Counted from the stretch's first letter, positions 11,308 through 24,151 are shown. The stretch is DNA of 64,000 bases from Xenoacremonium recifei (GCA_012184525.1 WOFQ01000029.1:310001-374000); one strand, 5' to 3'. Program-made: numbers and translations. Notes: a model not told the origin generated them from the sequence alone.

Positions 11308-11803
11308 CATGAGGGAATACCCGGCGGTAGGAATGCAGGGTCTAAAGCGATCCCCAGAGATACGTACGCACGCCGCGCAGGGATCCCAAGTGGGCTCTGG
11401 CTGACTCCCCGCGACGGTCTGCGGGCTCCCGGGCCCTGTCACTGCCTTCTTCCGTCTCCAGATATTATCAATCTGGCCCTTGATTTGCTCGTGGCGTATC
11501 TACCGAGCGGGATGCTCACTCAGAATCTGGCCGAACCCGATGCCCTGTCAGGAGGCCGGGGTTCTTGGCGAGTCCGAGGTGGGTGCTGTGTTTACTTATA
11601 AGCTCCCGCGGCCAGCGAGATCCGTGGGCCAAAAAGTTTTGGTCTCTTCCAGTTCAATCAGTGATTGTTCCTTCAATCTAATAAAACCCATTCCTCTTGT
11701 TTGCAATTGTTGATTTCTCTGTGTACCTAATTGGCACCCTAACACGAGTCTTGCTTCCCCCCTTTGTCGAGTGCCCTCGAGCCTCGAGGCCGATATCACC
11801 AAG

Positions 11804-14800
11804 ATGGACTCCGACGGCTCGATTACGGAATACGATCAATCGATCACCAACCATGTAGTCAATCAAGACACGGAATGGTCCCTCAAGCACAAGGTCGTCG
11901 CCATGAAAGAGCGGGACCTGGCCTCGGGTTTCCCTGACCGTCACCTTGGTCTCACTTGGACAGACCTCACTGTTGAGGCTATCAGCGCCGACGCCGCCAT
12001 CCACGAAAACGTCGTTTCTCAATTCAATATCCCCAAGCTCGTTCAAGAGTCACGACGAAAGCCGCCACTGAAGACGATCCTGGACCATAGCCATGGCTGT
12101 GTGAAGCCAGGTGAGATGTTGCTGGTCCTTGGCCGACCTGGCTCAGGATGCACGACCCTTCTCAACATGCTGGCGAATAAGCGAAGGGGTTTCGCCAATG
12201 TCTCCGGAGATGTGCATTATGGATCAATGACGGCAGAGGAAGCCCAAAAATATCGTGGACAGATCGTAATCAACAACGAGGAAGAGGTTTTCTTCCCTGC
12301 CCTTTCAGTCCGCCAGACGATGGACTTTGCAACTCGTCTCAAGGTGCCGTTCCACCTCCCCAATGGAGTCACCTCTGGTGAAGAGTTGCGCACAGAGACT
12401 CGAAACTTCTTGCTCGAGTCTATGGGTATCGAGCACACCCTCGACACGAAGGTTGGAAATGCCTTCGTTCGTGGTGTGTCTGGTGGTGAGAGAAAGCGAG
12501 TCTCCATCATCGAGTGCATGGCCACCCGCGGTTCAGTTTTCTGCTGGGACAACTCGACTCGTGGTCTGGATGCAAGCTCGTAAGTTCGCGTCCGTGAAGT
12601 ATGATACATAGAAATGCTAACACATTTATAGGGCTTTGGAGTTTGTCAAGGCAATTCGCGCCATGACTGATGTCCTCGGTCTCGCTTCCATCGTCACCCT
12701 GTATCAGGCCGGTAACGGTATCTACGATCTCTTCGACAAGGTCCTCGTCCTTGACGAAGGCAAGGAGGTCTACTACGGCCCGATGAAGGAGGCCCGACCC
12801 TTCATGGAGAACCTGGGCTTCATCTGCCAACACGGTGCCAACGTCGCTGACTACCTGACCGGTGTCACGGTGCCGACGGAACGAGACATCCGACCTGAGT
12901 GCGAGAACACGTTCCCTCGCAACGCCGACCAGCTTCGAGCCGAGTATGAAAAGTCCCCGATCTACCAGCGCATGATTTCCGAGTACGATTTCCCCAAGTC
13001 TGAGGCTGCCCGTGAGAAGACCAAACTCTTCCAAGAAGGTGTCAAGACTGAGAAGGATAAACGACTTTCCCATGACAGTCCATTGACTGTCGGCTTCTTC
13101 CACCAGGTCAAGGCTTGCATCACGCGACAGTACCAAATCCTGTGGCAAGACAAGGCAACGTTCCTCATCAAGCAGATCTCGACTATTGTTCAAGCTCTTA
13201 TCGCCGGTTCCTTGTTCTACAATGCCCCTGACAACTCGTCTGGCTTGTTCTTGAAATCCGGCGCTTGCTTCTTCGCTCTGTTGTTCAACTCGTTGCTCTC
13301 TATGTCTGAAGTCACGGACTCGTTCACTGGTCGACCTGTGCTATTGAAGCATAAGTCCTTTGCTTTCTACCATCCTGCTGCCTTCTGTATCGCACAGATT
13401 GCTGCCGATATTCCGGTTATCTTGTTCCAGGTCTCCACCTTCTCTGTCGTATTGTACTTCATGGTCGGCCTCACGGCTACTGCGAGCGCTTTCTTCACCT
13501 TCTGGATTCTGGTTATCGCCCTCACTATGGTAAGTTAATAGCATCGCAAACGCGTCGACCGAATTAAGCTAATGGGTGAACCTCAGTGTATGACTGCTAT
13601 GTTCCGTGCTATTGGAGCTGCGTTTACGACCTTCGATGGTGCTTCAAAAGTCTCTGGTTTCCTGATTGCTGCGACGATCATGTATTCTGGCTACATGATT
13701 CACAAGCCTGATGTGAGCACAATCCTCTTGTCGATCAATCTCTTTGAAAGATGTAACTAACCTTTCTAGATGCATCCTTGGTTCGTATGGATCTTCTGGA
13801 TCGACCCCATCGCTTATGGCTTCGACGCTCTTCTATCGAACGAGTTCCACGGCAAGATCATCCCTTGTGTTGGTGTCAACCTGGTTCCCAATGGCCCTGG
13901 GTTCGGCGAGTCAGGCGGCCAGGCATGTTCTGGTGTAGGAGGAGCTCTCCCTGGACAGTCATTCGTCACTGGAGATGCCTATCTTGCCTCTCTGTCATAC
14001 AGCCACTCTCATCTCTGGAGGAACTTCGGCATCATCTGGGCTTGGTGGGCTCTCTTCGTCTTCATCACTGTTGTCGCTACTACGAAATGGAGACCGTACT
14101 CGGAGAACGGTCCCAGCCTGGTCATCCCTCGAGAGAATGCCCACATCCACGCTGCCCTCCGCCAGGTCGATGAGGAGGGCCAGAGGAGCGAGAAGAAGAA
14201 CGAGGCCATCAGCCGAAGTGACGACGCTGTTATGGGTGGTGATGACTCTGACGACTCTGCCCAGGCTGATCTCGTCCGCAACACCTCCGTTTTCACCTGG
14301 AAGAACCTCTCTTACACGGTTAAGACTCCCTCTGGCGACCGCGTTCTCTTGGATAACGTTCAGGGTTGGGTGAAGCCTGGCATGCTTGGCGCTCTTATGG
14401 GTGCATCGGGAGCTGGAAAGACCACTCTTCTTGATGTCCTTGCTCAGAGAAAGACCGAAGGAACTATCCGAGGATCTATTATGGTTGACGGTCGCCCTCT
14501 TCCGGTCTCCTTCCAGCGTTCTGCCGGTTACTGTGAGCAGCTTGACGTCCATGAGCCTTTCACCACTGTCCGCGAGGCCCTGGAGTTCTCTGCTTTGCTT
14601 CGCCAGAGTCGCGAGACGCCCCGAGAGGAGAAGCTGAAATATGTGGACACTATCATCGACCTTTTAGAACTGCATGACTTGGCTGATACTCTCATTGGTG
14701 AAGTTGGTGCTGGATTGAGCGTTGAGCAGCGCAAGCGAGTCACCATCGGCGTCGAACTTGTCTCCAAGCCTAGCATTCTGATCTTCCTCGACGAGCCGAC

Positions 14801-16190
14801 CTCTGGATTGGATGGTCAGTCTGCCTACAACACTGTTCGTTTCCTGCGAAAGCTCGCTGCCGTTGGTCAAGCTGTTCTCGTCACCATTCACCAGCCCTCA
14901 GCCCAGCTCTTCGCCCAATTCGATACTCTGCTCCTGCTTGCCAAGGGTGGCAAGACTGTCTATTTCGGCGACATTGGTGACCACGCTAAGACTGTGCGAG
15001 AGTACTTTGGTCGTTACGGTGCTCCTTGCCCCAAGGATGCCAACCCAGCTGAACACATGATCGACGTCGTCTCCGGCCATCTGTCCCAAGGCAAGGACTG
15101 GAACCAAGTCTGGCTTTCGTCTCCGGAGCATGATGCCGTGAGCAAGGAACTCGACCTGATTATTTCTGATGCTGCTGCCAAGCCTCCCGGTACGGTCGAT
15201 GATGGCCACGAGTTCGCTACCCCCATGTGGGAGCAGATCAAGCTGGTCACCCAGCGCATGAACCTCTCCCTGTACCGCAACACGGACTACGTCAACAACA
15301 AGATCGTGCTGCACATCTTCTCTGCTCTGTTCAACGGTTTCACCTTCTGGAAGATCGGCTCCTCAGTCGGCGACCTTCAGATGAAGCTCTTCACTGTGTT
15401 CAACTTCATCTTCGTCGCACCTGGTGTCATGGCCCAGCTGCAGCCGCTGTTCATTCACCGCCGTGATATTTTCGAGACGCGTGAGAAGAAGTCCAAGATG
15501 TACTCGTGGGTGGCTTTCGTCACTGGTCTGATTGTCTCTGAGATCCCGTACCTCTGCATCTGCGGCGTGCTTTACTTCGTCTGCTGGTACTACACCGTCG
15601 GCTTCCCTCACGATTCCACTCGCGCGGGCGCGACGTTCTTCGTCATGCTCATGTACGAGTTTATTTACACCGGTATTGGCCAGTTCGTCGCTGCCTACGC
15701 GCCTAACGAAGTCTTCGCCTCGCTGGTCAACCCCCTCATCATCGGTATTCTCGTCTCCTTCTGTGGTGTCCTCGTGCCTTACGGCCAGATCCAGACCTTC
15801 TGGCGATACTGGGTATACTGGCTGAACCCGTTCAACTACCTTATGGGCAGCATGCTCACTTTCAGCATCTGGGGCGCCGACATTAACTGCGGGAAGCATG
15901 AATTTGCGCAGTTCGACCCGCCCAACGGCTCGACCTGCGGCGAGTACTTGTCCGACTATCTCACCTCAGGCTTGGGTGCCGTGAGTAACCTGATCAACCC
16001 CAATGCTACATCGGAGTGCCAGGTTTGCGCCTACACTGATGGCGAGGACTATCTGCGCACGCTGAATCTCAAGGAGTACTACTATGGCTGGAGAGACGCC
16101 GCTATCGTGGTCATCTTTGTGATTAGTGGATATGCACTGGTGTATGCGCTGATGAAGTTGCGAACCAAGACGTCGAAGAAGGCCGAGTGA
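11804..16190 (+). CDS. PDR-type (ABCG) full-size ABC transporter
   Basis: Four exons (11804..12579, 12632..13529, 13587..13712, 13770..16190) join to 1,406 residues, the usual PDR length, in the (NBD-TMD)2 order. NBD1 near residue 110 has the degenerate Walker A GRPGSGCTT typical of this subfamily, signature VSGGERKRVS and a Walker B region FCWDNSTRGLDAS. NBD2 near residue 811 has a canonical GASGAGKTT, LSVEQRKRVTIG and LIFLDEPTSGLDGQ. Each is followed by about six membrane helices. Such plasma-membrane pumps export azoles, plant compounds and the fungus's own metabolites using ATP. The start ATGGAC (MDSDGS) follows AAG and sits just before conserved sequence. It is divergent from a Zn2Cys6 regulator, suggesting inducible efflux. 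The substrate is unknown. Confidence 0.97.
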
Positions 16191-16889
16191 GCGGCTACGC
16201 GCACGTCGTCGAGTTCATTTTTTCCACTCCACGGGAAAGCTCTTAGTAGCTTTCTCTCTCTTTCAGACAATGGGTTTTCTTTGTGTTTGGGTAATTCATA
16301 ATTGTAATCGGTATAGAATGGTATAAAGGATTGGGATAGATTGGACTTAGACATACAATGACCGTGCATAAACGGAAGAGGGCAAATGCCCCTTAAATAC
16401 CAAGAAATTTTCTTTTAAAATTTTATTGTCTATGAGCTGTAGTAGTTTAGTAGGGAGTCTATTATATCCCTTCCACGGGTCTTCCTCCATTCCTGGACAT
16501 TACTTCAGATTGAGCTAATGCTTCGGCCAAGCGGTTGGGATAACCCGGAAACTGCGTGAAGGTAGAGTGGATAAAGACAGCAATAGGATCGTATGTTAAA
16601 GGGTAGTATATCGGTAGCTCGTAGCAGTCAGCCTCTTTAAAGCTCGTCGCTAAGAGAGCAGTCGAAGTTACGATCTGATGCCACTCTGTCGCCTTGTGAG
16701 CCAGAGGAGCAACGTCCCTCTTAAAGAGTCTTGACACTATTATAGAGGCTAGGACGGCCTATAGCTTGGAAAACTGAGTGTTTCTAAGTATTTATGATTG
16801 ATTACAATTAAGATTCGCTTTTCCTCAAAATCCTGATTTACTTGAGTCTTTCTATTTCTGCCTACTGTTCCACCTCCGTTTACTCTCTC
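16191..16889. other. Intergenic region
   Basis: About 0.7 kb between converging genes: the 3' UTR of the transporter and AT-rich sequence. A 91-codon minus-strand frame (16462..16737) with no recognisable family is present and is not called as a gene. Confidence 0.5.
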
Positions 16890-18268
16890 CTATATGACAA
16901 CAGCTTCGGAAAAAGGACCCCAGAAATCAGGCCAAATGTCTTCCCAATGCTTGTGTGTCGGTACCCATCTAGGATCAGCTGGAATTACCTCACCTTGGTC
17001 GCAGGGCTTCCCTGCACAATTCTTATGCCACATCTTCCACACCTCCCCCTTGCCGAAGACCTTGTTTGTATATCGTCCACAAAACCTTAGATTGGAATTC
17101 CAAGGCTCACAGCATAAATAGCTCCAATGGTCATCTATTGGGTTTCGACAGGCTCCCAAACAATGGTACGTGTCGAGTTGTATTTTGTAGTCCTCAGGGC
17201 CCCAATTAAGGATGATCACATAGTCCGTGTAGCAAACTCTACAAGACCCGACAGCTCTGTGCTTTAGTCTTGTTGATTCGGCGTGTTCTTCGATATCCGG
17301 AATGAACTCCTGGCCAGTGTGAGAATGCGAAGCCCCCGTCCAATTTCTCATGTGCTGGCAAATAGGAAGACGAAGATTATCAAGAACTCGCAGTTCGATA
17401 CCACTGTCGATCTGAAACAAGGAGGTGACACATTGAGATCTGTACAAATACAGCTGGTCATCGATTATTTTTGCATCTGTGGTGTATTCATACAGCCAAG
17501 GCTTCATTTCTGAGCGATGTTTTGATTCTAAGGATCTCTCCATTAGCACTCGTTTGACAACGCGTGGACGGGCGCAGGTTGAAAGCAATTACACGAGGGT
17601 AGCTCACGATAATGTCGTGTATAATAGACTTTCTCTTTATCACTCCAATTCCTGTGAGGAATTTCGCCTCGACTGCTGATTGGCAAATAAATCTCATGCT
17701 GTGTGGCGTTTTGGAAAATAGACAGCGGGAGACCGAAGCCTTGACCGTAAAAATGTCGATTCATGACTAACTGGACCTCGGAGAAAGATATTATAGGCCC
17801 TTTGGAAATGCCTGCAATTTCCCAGCGATCGAGTCTGACCTGCTCTATCGCCCACGGAAAATCCACGCGAATGGGCGCTCCCGGTTTCGGGGGGAAAACT
17901 AACGCAATTGATCTTGTTGAAAAGTTAGAGCAACAGCCCAGGTGCTTGTAAGTATCATTGCTGTCGCCGCCTCTCGGTCTGTAGAAGCGAAGCTTGCGGC
18001 AATCATAACAGAAGTGCAAACTTGGATTATCTCGTTCAAGGCTCAGCAGGGTGGCAATCCGGTCCTCTGTATAAAGGTGCGGAAATCTTCCGGCAGGGAA
18101 CAACCGTAGGCGAAGAGCTTTGCAGGATAAAGCGCATGCGATTTGGGAGGGAATTGGCAAAGTATTAAAGATCATAAGCAAGATCTCCGGTGGAATATTT
18201 AACAGTGTCGGCGGGTCGGCATAGGTACAGTGAATGCTGCATGCCTGTGCGTATACCTGGTTTGCCAT
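16890..18268 (-). CDS. F-box-like protein, copy 1
   Basis: Two exons (17608..18268 and 16890..17527; 80-base intron with GTGAGC donor, GCTAAT branch and TTAG acceptor) give 432 residues. An F-box-like stretch near residues 20-60 reads LLNIPPEILLMIFNTLPIPS then CALSCKALRLRLFP, suggesting a substrate adaptor for an SCF ubiquitin ligase; the substrate is unknown. The middle has paired cysteines (LHFCYDCRKL), a FSEVQLVMNRHFYGQGFG motif, and in exon 2 GSCRVCYTDYVI followed by an aromatic-rich DTYHCLGACRNP region. A paralogue lies inverted at 48331..49827 with the same intron position. The start is the first ATG in frame (MANQVY); the codon just before it is GTG. The promoter is conserved with copy 2. 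Confidence 0.8.
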
Positions 18269-18326
18269 CACATCGGCTTGTTCGGATCTTGTATAATTGC
18301 TGGGAAAGAAAATCCATTATGGGCAG

Positions 18327-18432
18327 AATCAAGCTTTATAATATTCCCCTCATAGAGGGTGGTGAGTCAGAATGCCAAAAGGGTTGATGGCTTCCATGAC
18401 GTTAATGAGATTAACATAGAAGACGCCACGTT
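18327..18432 (-). promoter_or_regulatory. Conserved promoter block of F-box copy 1
   Basis: Read on the minus strand, this block matches the sequence upstream of F-box copy 2 (48170..48277) at roughly nine bases in ten over about 85 bases, with only one-base gaps. Invariant pieces include TCTGACTCACCACCCT and AATATTATAAAGCTTG, the latter a likely TATA box (18335..18340) about 70 bases upstream of the start codon. Confidence 0.75.
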
Positions 18433-20574
18433 TGAAGCTTAAGTTTGAAGAGGACTTTAGCCCTATCACATATACTTTGGTCTCGGCCACCGTAGAGCAG
18501 GGAGTTACGTCTTCCTTTGCAATAATAGACCGCTTCGATGCGAGCACGGGGGAGAGGTATTTTCACACGTAGAGCTGATTTCATGGTGTGAAACTGGTGT
18601 CTCAAACTCATAGGTCTAAATTTCCTAGATCCCATCCTACGGTGACTCGATTCATCATAGTTGCATCAACGCTATGTAAGGTTCTGTCTTCCCGGAGCGT
18701 CTTAAGCGCTTCCCTTTACGCCATAGCCCTTATACGGTCATGGCCACAACGAAACGACCTATTTGCGGGTATGGAGCAACCCTCTAAGCACAAAGGGTGA
18801 ATTTTTAACCGCTCGGACTGAGATATTACTAACATGATTGTCACTTGAGGGCAGGCCACATTTCACTTTACAGTCACATGCAAGCCCACTCGGTTTTCAC
18901 TTTAATCTTCACTTTCTGTTCACCTCACTTCGGCTTCACTACCTAGCGTCGAATTTTGCTGCTAGCATATATGTTACTGGCCTTGAACCTCTTCCTCAAT
19001 TTTCTTTTCCCTCTTCCAACCACATCGTCGCCGTATCAAGATATGGCTGCTGTGCCGGATCCCCAGGTCTTAGGGCCTCAAGCTCTCTTACTCACACGGC
19101 AAATCTTCCGGTATATCGATTCCCTACTCCTATGATTTCTTTTCATGCATGAATACTATTATAACTAACTCAGTCTATTATCTTGTTATGTGTTGATTGT
19201 TTCGTGTTTCTTCTGCGTATGTAAAATTTGGCTTGATGTTATCGCAGGGCTCTCTCTAATTTTTAGCATTCAGCCCTGCCAGTATGTTTAAGGTTTGGCG
19301 CGGTAATATGAGGGAGGTCACCGTGATATATCTGTAAGTGTCACGACACTAAGTCTAGGGACTTGGTGCTACTGTCGCGAGTGTGCCAAGTCCAAGGGGG
19401 AAAGATGCACAAGGTATATAGTACTCTGGGCTGCGGTTGCCAAAGTCGCTGGTGAGATGATAACTGGAACAGGCTGGGAGCCGGAAAACCTGTGTGTTTC
19501 CATCTTTAAGCTTGGAATGATTGACTTGTTTACCCGCATGGTGCGGAAGTTAACCGGCCGGCTGACCCGCCACTGCATCTTTTATTCTCTGTTGGTGATC
19601 GAAATGACTATTGTATAAATAGCTTAGAGCCTGACCACCTGTCCAGGAACGTGGTGCATCTATCTGGGGGAGAGGAGTGTGTATACCTACGCGAGAGGGG
19701 GGTCATTTTAAACATAGGTCGAGGCATCCAATTCCGCAGCTAACAGTATATCAGACCAGTGAAAATAGTGATAATCTAGCTAATTAACTGCCTAGCTAGT
19801 CCCAAAGGGGATTATTATTTCTAGGGCCTAAGCCTCTATTAACTAGAGGACTGTTTTTTCCCCACCAATACAGCTTTCACAGCCAATACAGCTTTCACAG
19901 CTAATATATACCTAGCCTTACTGCCTTCCTTCCTTTATTAACTTCAATTCAGTTACAGTTCATATTACCTACCTGTAATATAATATGAAATGCCATAGTA
20001 ATTATAATCGTAGCCTATAGCCTATAGTTATAGCCCGTAGCTGTAACCTGTAATCTCATAGTTCGATTCTAATTAATTATATTTCCAGTAATTATATTTT
20101 CAGTAACTGCACTCCCTATATTATAGTGCAATAATATATATAAATCCTTTTTTGCCTCAGCCAATAAGGCTACTAGCTGGAGCCTGCGCCACTAATCAGG
20201 AGCCTGCACTACCTATCTGAGGATCCAAAGTAAACCCGAACAGCATTTCAGGGGCTCAACATCATTTTCTCAGAACATAATTTTTCCTAGCCAACACAAT
20301 TCGTACTGGTCTTATGACGGTCCCCATTGGACAGCGCATTAGACCCCAAACAGGGTGCCTCCAGCTGTGTTTGAAACTACCCCCCTCCCGCGTAGGTAGT
20401 GCCTGCCTCATAAGCACCTGGGCCACGTGCCTTCGTGCCCCAGGCAACTAACGAGTTGGCTCCGCGGAGCTCCAACTCTCATTCTTTCTTCACACACTGC
20501 ACAGGCTGCAAATGCGGTTTTCTCGGTTCACCATCTTCCTCTCTCAGGTTTTTCTACACTCGGAGCCCAGCAGC
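18433..20574. other. Intergenic region, AT-rich toward its right end
   Basis: About 2.1 kb without a supported gene. From about 19680 to 20230 it is strongly AT-rich with TAAT/CTATAG-type low-complexity sequence and an 18-base tandem duplication, as in decayed repeat DNA. The last 300 bases form the promoter of the amidase gene. Confidence 0.5.
19865..19900. repeat. 18-base direct tandem duplication
   Basis: Two perfect adjacent copies of CCAATACAGCTTTCACAG lie inside the AT-rich island left of the amidase gene. Confidence 0.85.
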
Positions 20575-22603
20575 ATGGCCGCCAACATCATCAATCCTCT
20601 CACTGCCACAGCCTCGGAGCTTCAGGCCAAGCTCACCGAAAGCTCCGTCACCAGCCAGCAGCTCGTCAGGCTCTATCTAAGCCAGATCTCCCAGTATAAT
20701 GGCTACCTAAAGGCCGTCATTGCCGTCGCGCCCGAGGAGCTGCTAGACAAGACTGCCGCCAAGCTCGATCAAGAGCGCGCCAAAGGCAATGTCCGAGGGC
20801 CTCTCCACGGCATTCCAATCCTTCTCAAGGTTCCGTCTTGTCCCAAATGTTTCAATTCCTCGGAAACTGATTCCCATTTGCTTCTACAGGATAACATCGC
20901 CACTGCTCCAGAACTAGGATTGCCAACCACCTGTGGCAGTCTTGCGCTTGTAGGCTCGAAGCCGAGGAAGAGTGCTGCCATCATCGAACGGGTGAGCCAA
21001 CGTGTGTTATGTTCGTGAGTAGAGAACTTTCTAACCTCCCTTGAGCTTGTGGCTGCTGGGGCCATCATCCTTGGCAAGGCAAACCTATCAGTAAGTCTTG
21101 GTGGCAATTATGGCAGACTGGCAAATATCGTTTTTCTGACTCTTCTCAGGAATGGGCTTGGTATAGGTTCGCTCATCCCTTGACTTTCCATGTAGAATAA
21201 CGCTGCTAAGCACAAACAAAGGTCCGACTACGCCGACTCGGGATGGTCCGCTGTTGGGGGGCAGACACAATCCGCCTACGTTCGCGGCGGGTTCAACCGG
21301 GACAACGACTCCAACGGTGGCCACAGCGTAAGCTAGCTGCTCGCCTGCCCATATGCTCGAACTGATATCTGACTCGCTTCGCAGAACCCGGGTGGCTCTT
21401 CCTCCGGCTCTGCTGTTGCTGTTGCCGCCGGAATGTCTCCATTTTCCATCGGCACTGAAACCATGGGCTCGCTTATCATGCCGAGCGATCGATCCGCCCT
21501 CTATACCATCAAGCCGACCCTCCAAATCGTCCCACAGGATGGTATCATCCCAGTCACACTTGAGGCAGATTCTGCCGGCCCAATGACCAAATCCGTCTTG
21601 GACCTCGCCAATCTTCTTGACGTGCTTGTGGATCCGAGCAAGACGGCTGTACCCCAAGGAGGGTACAAGAGCGCCGTGACTGGATCTTGGGGCGATATCC
21701 GCATTGGCTTCCTGGAGCCCGAGAAATGGCTGTTCCCGACCCATATTGTCAAGTACCAGAAGGAGGCAACAGAGCAAATGGTAAGGCACTCTGCCTCCTC
21801 AACACTGAACTACAGCGCTCACAGGGGGCTAGCTACGGGACTGGAACTCGGCCTACGAGAAACTCAAGTCTGTTGCTAAGGAAGTGAAGCCCGTGACGCT
21901 TCTATCGACAGATGAAGCTACAGAGGGTGGCAAAACGGACATATGGGACGCGTTCCGTAAGGCATCTCTAATAACGAAGGCTGCAGATTCTTACTAATTA
22001 GCTTTTAGACACCACTTTCAAGGAGCTCTTGGAAGAATATCTTCAAGGCATTGACGACTGCAAGATCCATACACTAGAGGACCTTATCCAGTTCAATGAA
22101 GAGCACGCGGAACAGGAACTCCCTCCCAGTGAGATATCCGCAGCCCTGGGTAGTTCCAAAGACTAATTGCTCTCCTCAGGCGCGGCCAACCAAGCGGGTC
22201 TCATTAGAGCCCTGCATGCGACCATGGAGCCGGAGCAATATCGCAAACTCATCGACTCCGCTCGCAACCGTTGCGGCAAGAAAGGCATTGACAAGGTGCT
22301 GGAAGAGAATGACATTGATATTATCCTTGGACCCGGTGATGGACCAATGTTTGTCATTGCCGGCACAGCAGGTCAGTGACGACGGAAACGACGAGTTTTC
22401 TTGGAGGCCGGTCTAACAAGTTTACTTTAGGATATCCGGTCGCTTCGTTGCCCCTGGGTTATCTAGATTTGAACGGAAGGGCTTTCGGGATGCAAATCAC
22501 GACCAGAGCCCACCAGGATGGCCTTTTGATCCAGGCCCAAAGCGCGTGGGAGGCCACCTTCGCGAAGCGCCAGCCGCCGCCGTTAGATGAAATAGTTCGA
22601 TAG
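20575..22603 (+). CDS. Amidase-signature family hydrolase
   Basis: Ten exons (20575..20829, 20890..20991, 21046..21090, 21150..21166, 21222..21327, 21385..21780, 21833..21956, 22009..22128, 22180..22371, 22431..22603) join to 509 residues, a normal length. The Ser-cisSer-Lys triad is visible: LLK-DNIAT (Lys, at the first splice), NPGGSSSGSAVAVAAG (cis-Ser) and GTETMGSLIMP (nucleophile Ser). The enzyme should hydrolyse an amide bond of unknown substrate, probably in the cytosol. Exon 4 is only 17 bases long but restores the family's EWAWYRSDYADSGWSA stretch. An in-frame ATG at 20512 would add 21 residues; the second ATG (GCAGCATGG) has the better context. The gene sits between two AT-rich decayed segments. 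Confidence 0.92.
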
Positions 22604-23149
22604 AAGCTCAGAATAAATCCGGCTAATTATATAACTAATACTGCTACTAAAGGCTTAGCTTAATAGCCATAGTGTGTTGGGGTTCGAGGATCTCACATAT
22701 ACACATAACCAGAGAGACAAACAGCTGTCTCATAAGAACCGACCTGGGAAGCCCGTCACGGAACACGCCGCCAAGCGGCAAAGACACAAGCCTGCTGCCG
22801 TCGACGCAGGAAACACCAGGTTCGTCCTACTCTCGCACTACTAGATCGCGCGTTGCCACCGCCACACCTCCCCGCTGAACCGACTGACCGATTCGTGCAG
22901 ACCTAACAGTAAAGACGGCAGATATGAGGCCCAATGAGGCCACCTGCATGAAGACCCAGATCGAGAAACCCATCAAGGCGCCGGGAGAATAGAGCAGTCG
23001 CGTCGCCCACGAGCTCGACAACCACGGCGATACTTCCACATTCATCGCAGCCCTCGTTATCCTCGGGTCTTTCCCCTTCCTCAACCTCTCCCTCTATTGC
23101 GCGGCCGCGTCTCCTCAGGCCCTCTCTCTCGATATCCCAGCTGGTATAT
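22604..23149. other. Intergenic region
   Basis: About 0.55 kb between the amidase stop and the decayed reading frame. A hydrophobic minus-strand frame of about 85 codons (22827..23084) is present but matches no family I recognise. Nothing else is seen. Confidence 0.4.
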
Positions 23150-24151
23150 CTCCTCCTTACAGCGGCTCCTCCATACAGGCACTCTCAGCTGACCATATCT
23201 ACAGTCCTACAGTCTCATCAGCTTATTTCCTGGGCCTTCCCGACCTCAGAATCTTCACTGCTTACTGTCAGACTACTGCTCAGCTCCCCCTACCAGAGCC
23301 TGTGCCTGAACCTGAACTATGACCGGAGCCGCTTCCAGAGCCAGGGTATTACTCCGGATGCTGGTACAGGCATAATAGTTACCCTACAGTTTTCCTGGCT
23401 CCTTCGGTTTATTAGTAAACTAATAAGGGAGTTTAGTATTAGCAGTCTGAGTAATAATTGGTAAAAGATAAAAGATAATATTGCTAAGTTCCAGGCTAGT
23501 GGCTGGTTACCTTATATAGCTAAGGATAGACCAGCAGACAGTATATCTGCATCATATACGATAATGAAATAGCCTATTATAAGCAACTATGAGGTTAAGA
23601 TGAAGGAGATAGAGGATGCTGTAATGTTTAAGTATGCCATAGATCTGCAGTGGGCGCTGTCAGTTATAGCAGCTATCTCCGGAGCTGCGGATGCGCTAGA
23701 TCTCCTCCTAGATGACCTTTTCTGGCAATTCGATACAATCCCTGCTTAGCTAGCTGGAACCTCTAAAGAAGCTTCCTAGGAACGTGCTTTACCGGCACCA
23801 GCACCATCACCTCCTTCGCCATCATCGCCACCACCACCGCCTCCTCCAGCTCCTCATCCGCCACTACCACCAGCCCCAAGACAAAACACCCCTCCTAGTA
23901 GTTTACAAGAACTGCCTCCTCAGAGCAGAAGCAATACGTCTCCTGGAAAAGTCGTATCCTAGGTTAAGATGGGTATTCTCACCCAGCAACGCCTCACTCA
24001 ACGCTCGCGTCAGGCCGAGAATATTCCACCTGAGACTTGGCGCGAAATGCCGGAGGAAGAAGAAGAATAGGGCAGTACACAGAGGTTAGGAGCAATAGGA
24101 ATAGGGGTCTTAGCGCAGAGTATTAGCAGAGTTAATAAAACAATATCCTGA
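23150..24151 (+). pseudogene. Decayed coding sequence with RIP-type stop codons
   Basis: From about 23465 one single reading frame runs to the TGA at 24149 and is protein-like (hydrophobic KYAIDLQWALSVIAAISGAA, then a Pro-rich run, then a polar Glu-rich end). It is interrupted only by TAA at 23462 and TAG at 23570, 23747, 23777, 23960 and 24068. Every one becomes Gln (CAA or CAG) by one C-to-T change in a CpA context, the change RIP makes. Upstream of 23460 the sequence is also open but the true frame is unclear. The family is not recognised; a transposon gene or a decayed host gene are both possible. It flanks the amidase in an AT-rich stretch. Confidence 0.6.

Larger units (their letters stand above)
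10230..11803. promoter_or_regulatory. Divergent promoter between Zn2Cys6 regulator and ABC transporter
   Basis: This 1.57 kb spacer separates the divergent start codons of the regulator and the transporter. It is GC-rich, contains three near-identical 15-base CCG-N9-CGG elements (listed separately) and a pair of TCCGGA/TCCGGAG sites near 10700. The transporter side near 11640-11790 is pyrimidine-rich, as is common just upstream of fungal starts. No separate gene is supported. Confidence 0.6.

Noticed and set aside
13995..15899. Long minus-strand frames inside the ABC transporter
   Set aside because: They are mirror frames of strongly coding sequence with biased codon use; the plus strand clearly encodes the transporter.
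16462..16737. A 91-codon minus-strand frame behind the ABC transporter
   Set aside because: It lacks a recognisable family and lies in 3' UTR-like AT-rich DNA; it may be a relic, but the support is too weak to call it.
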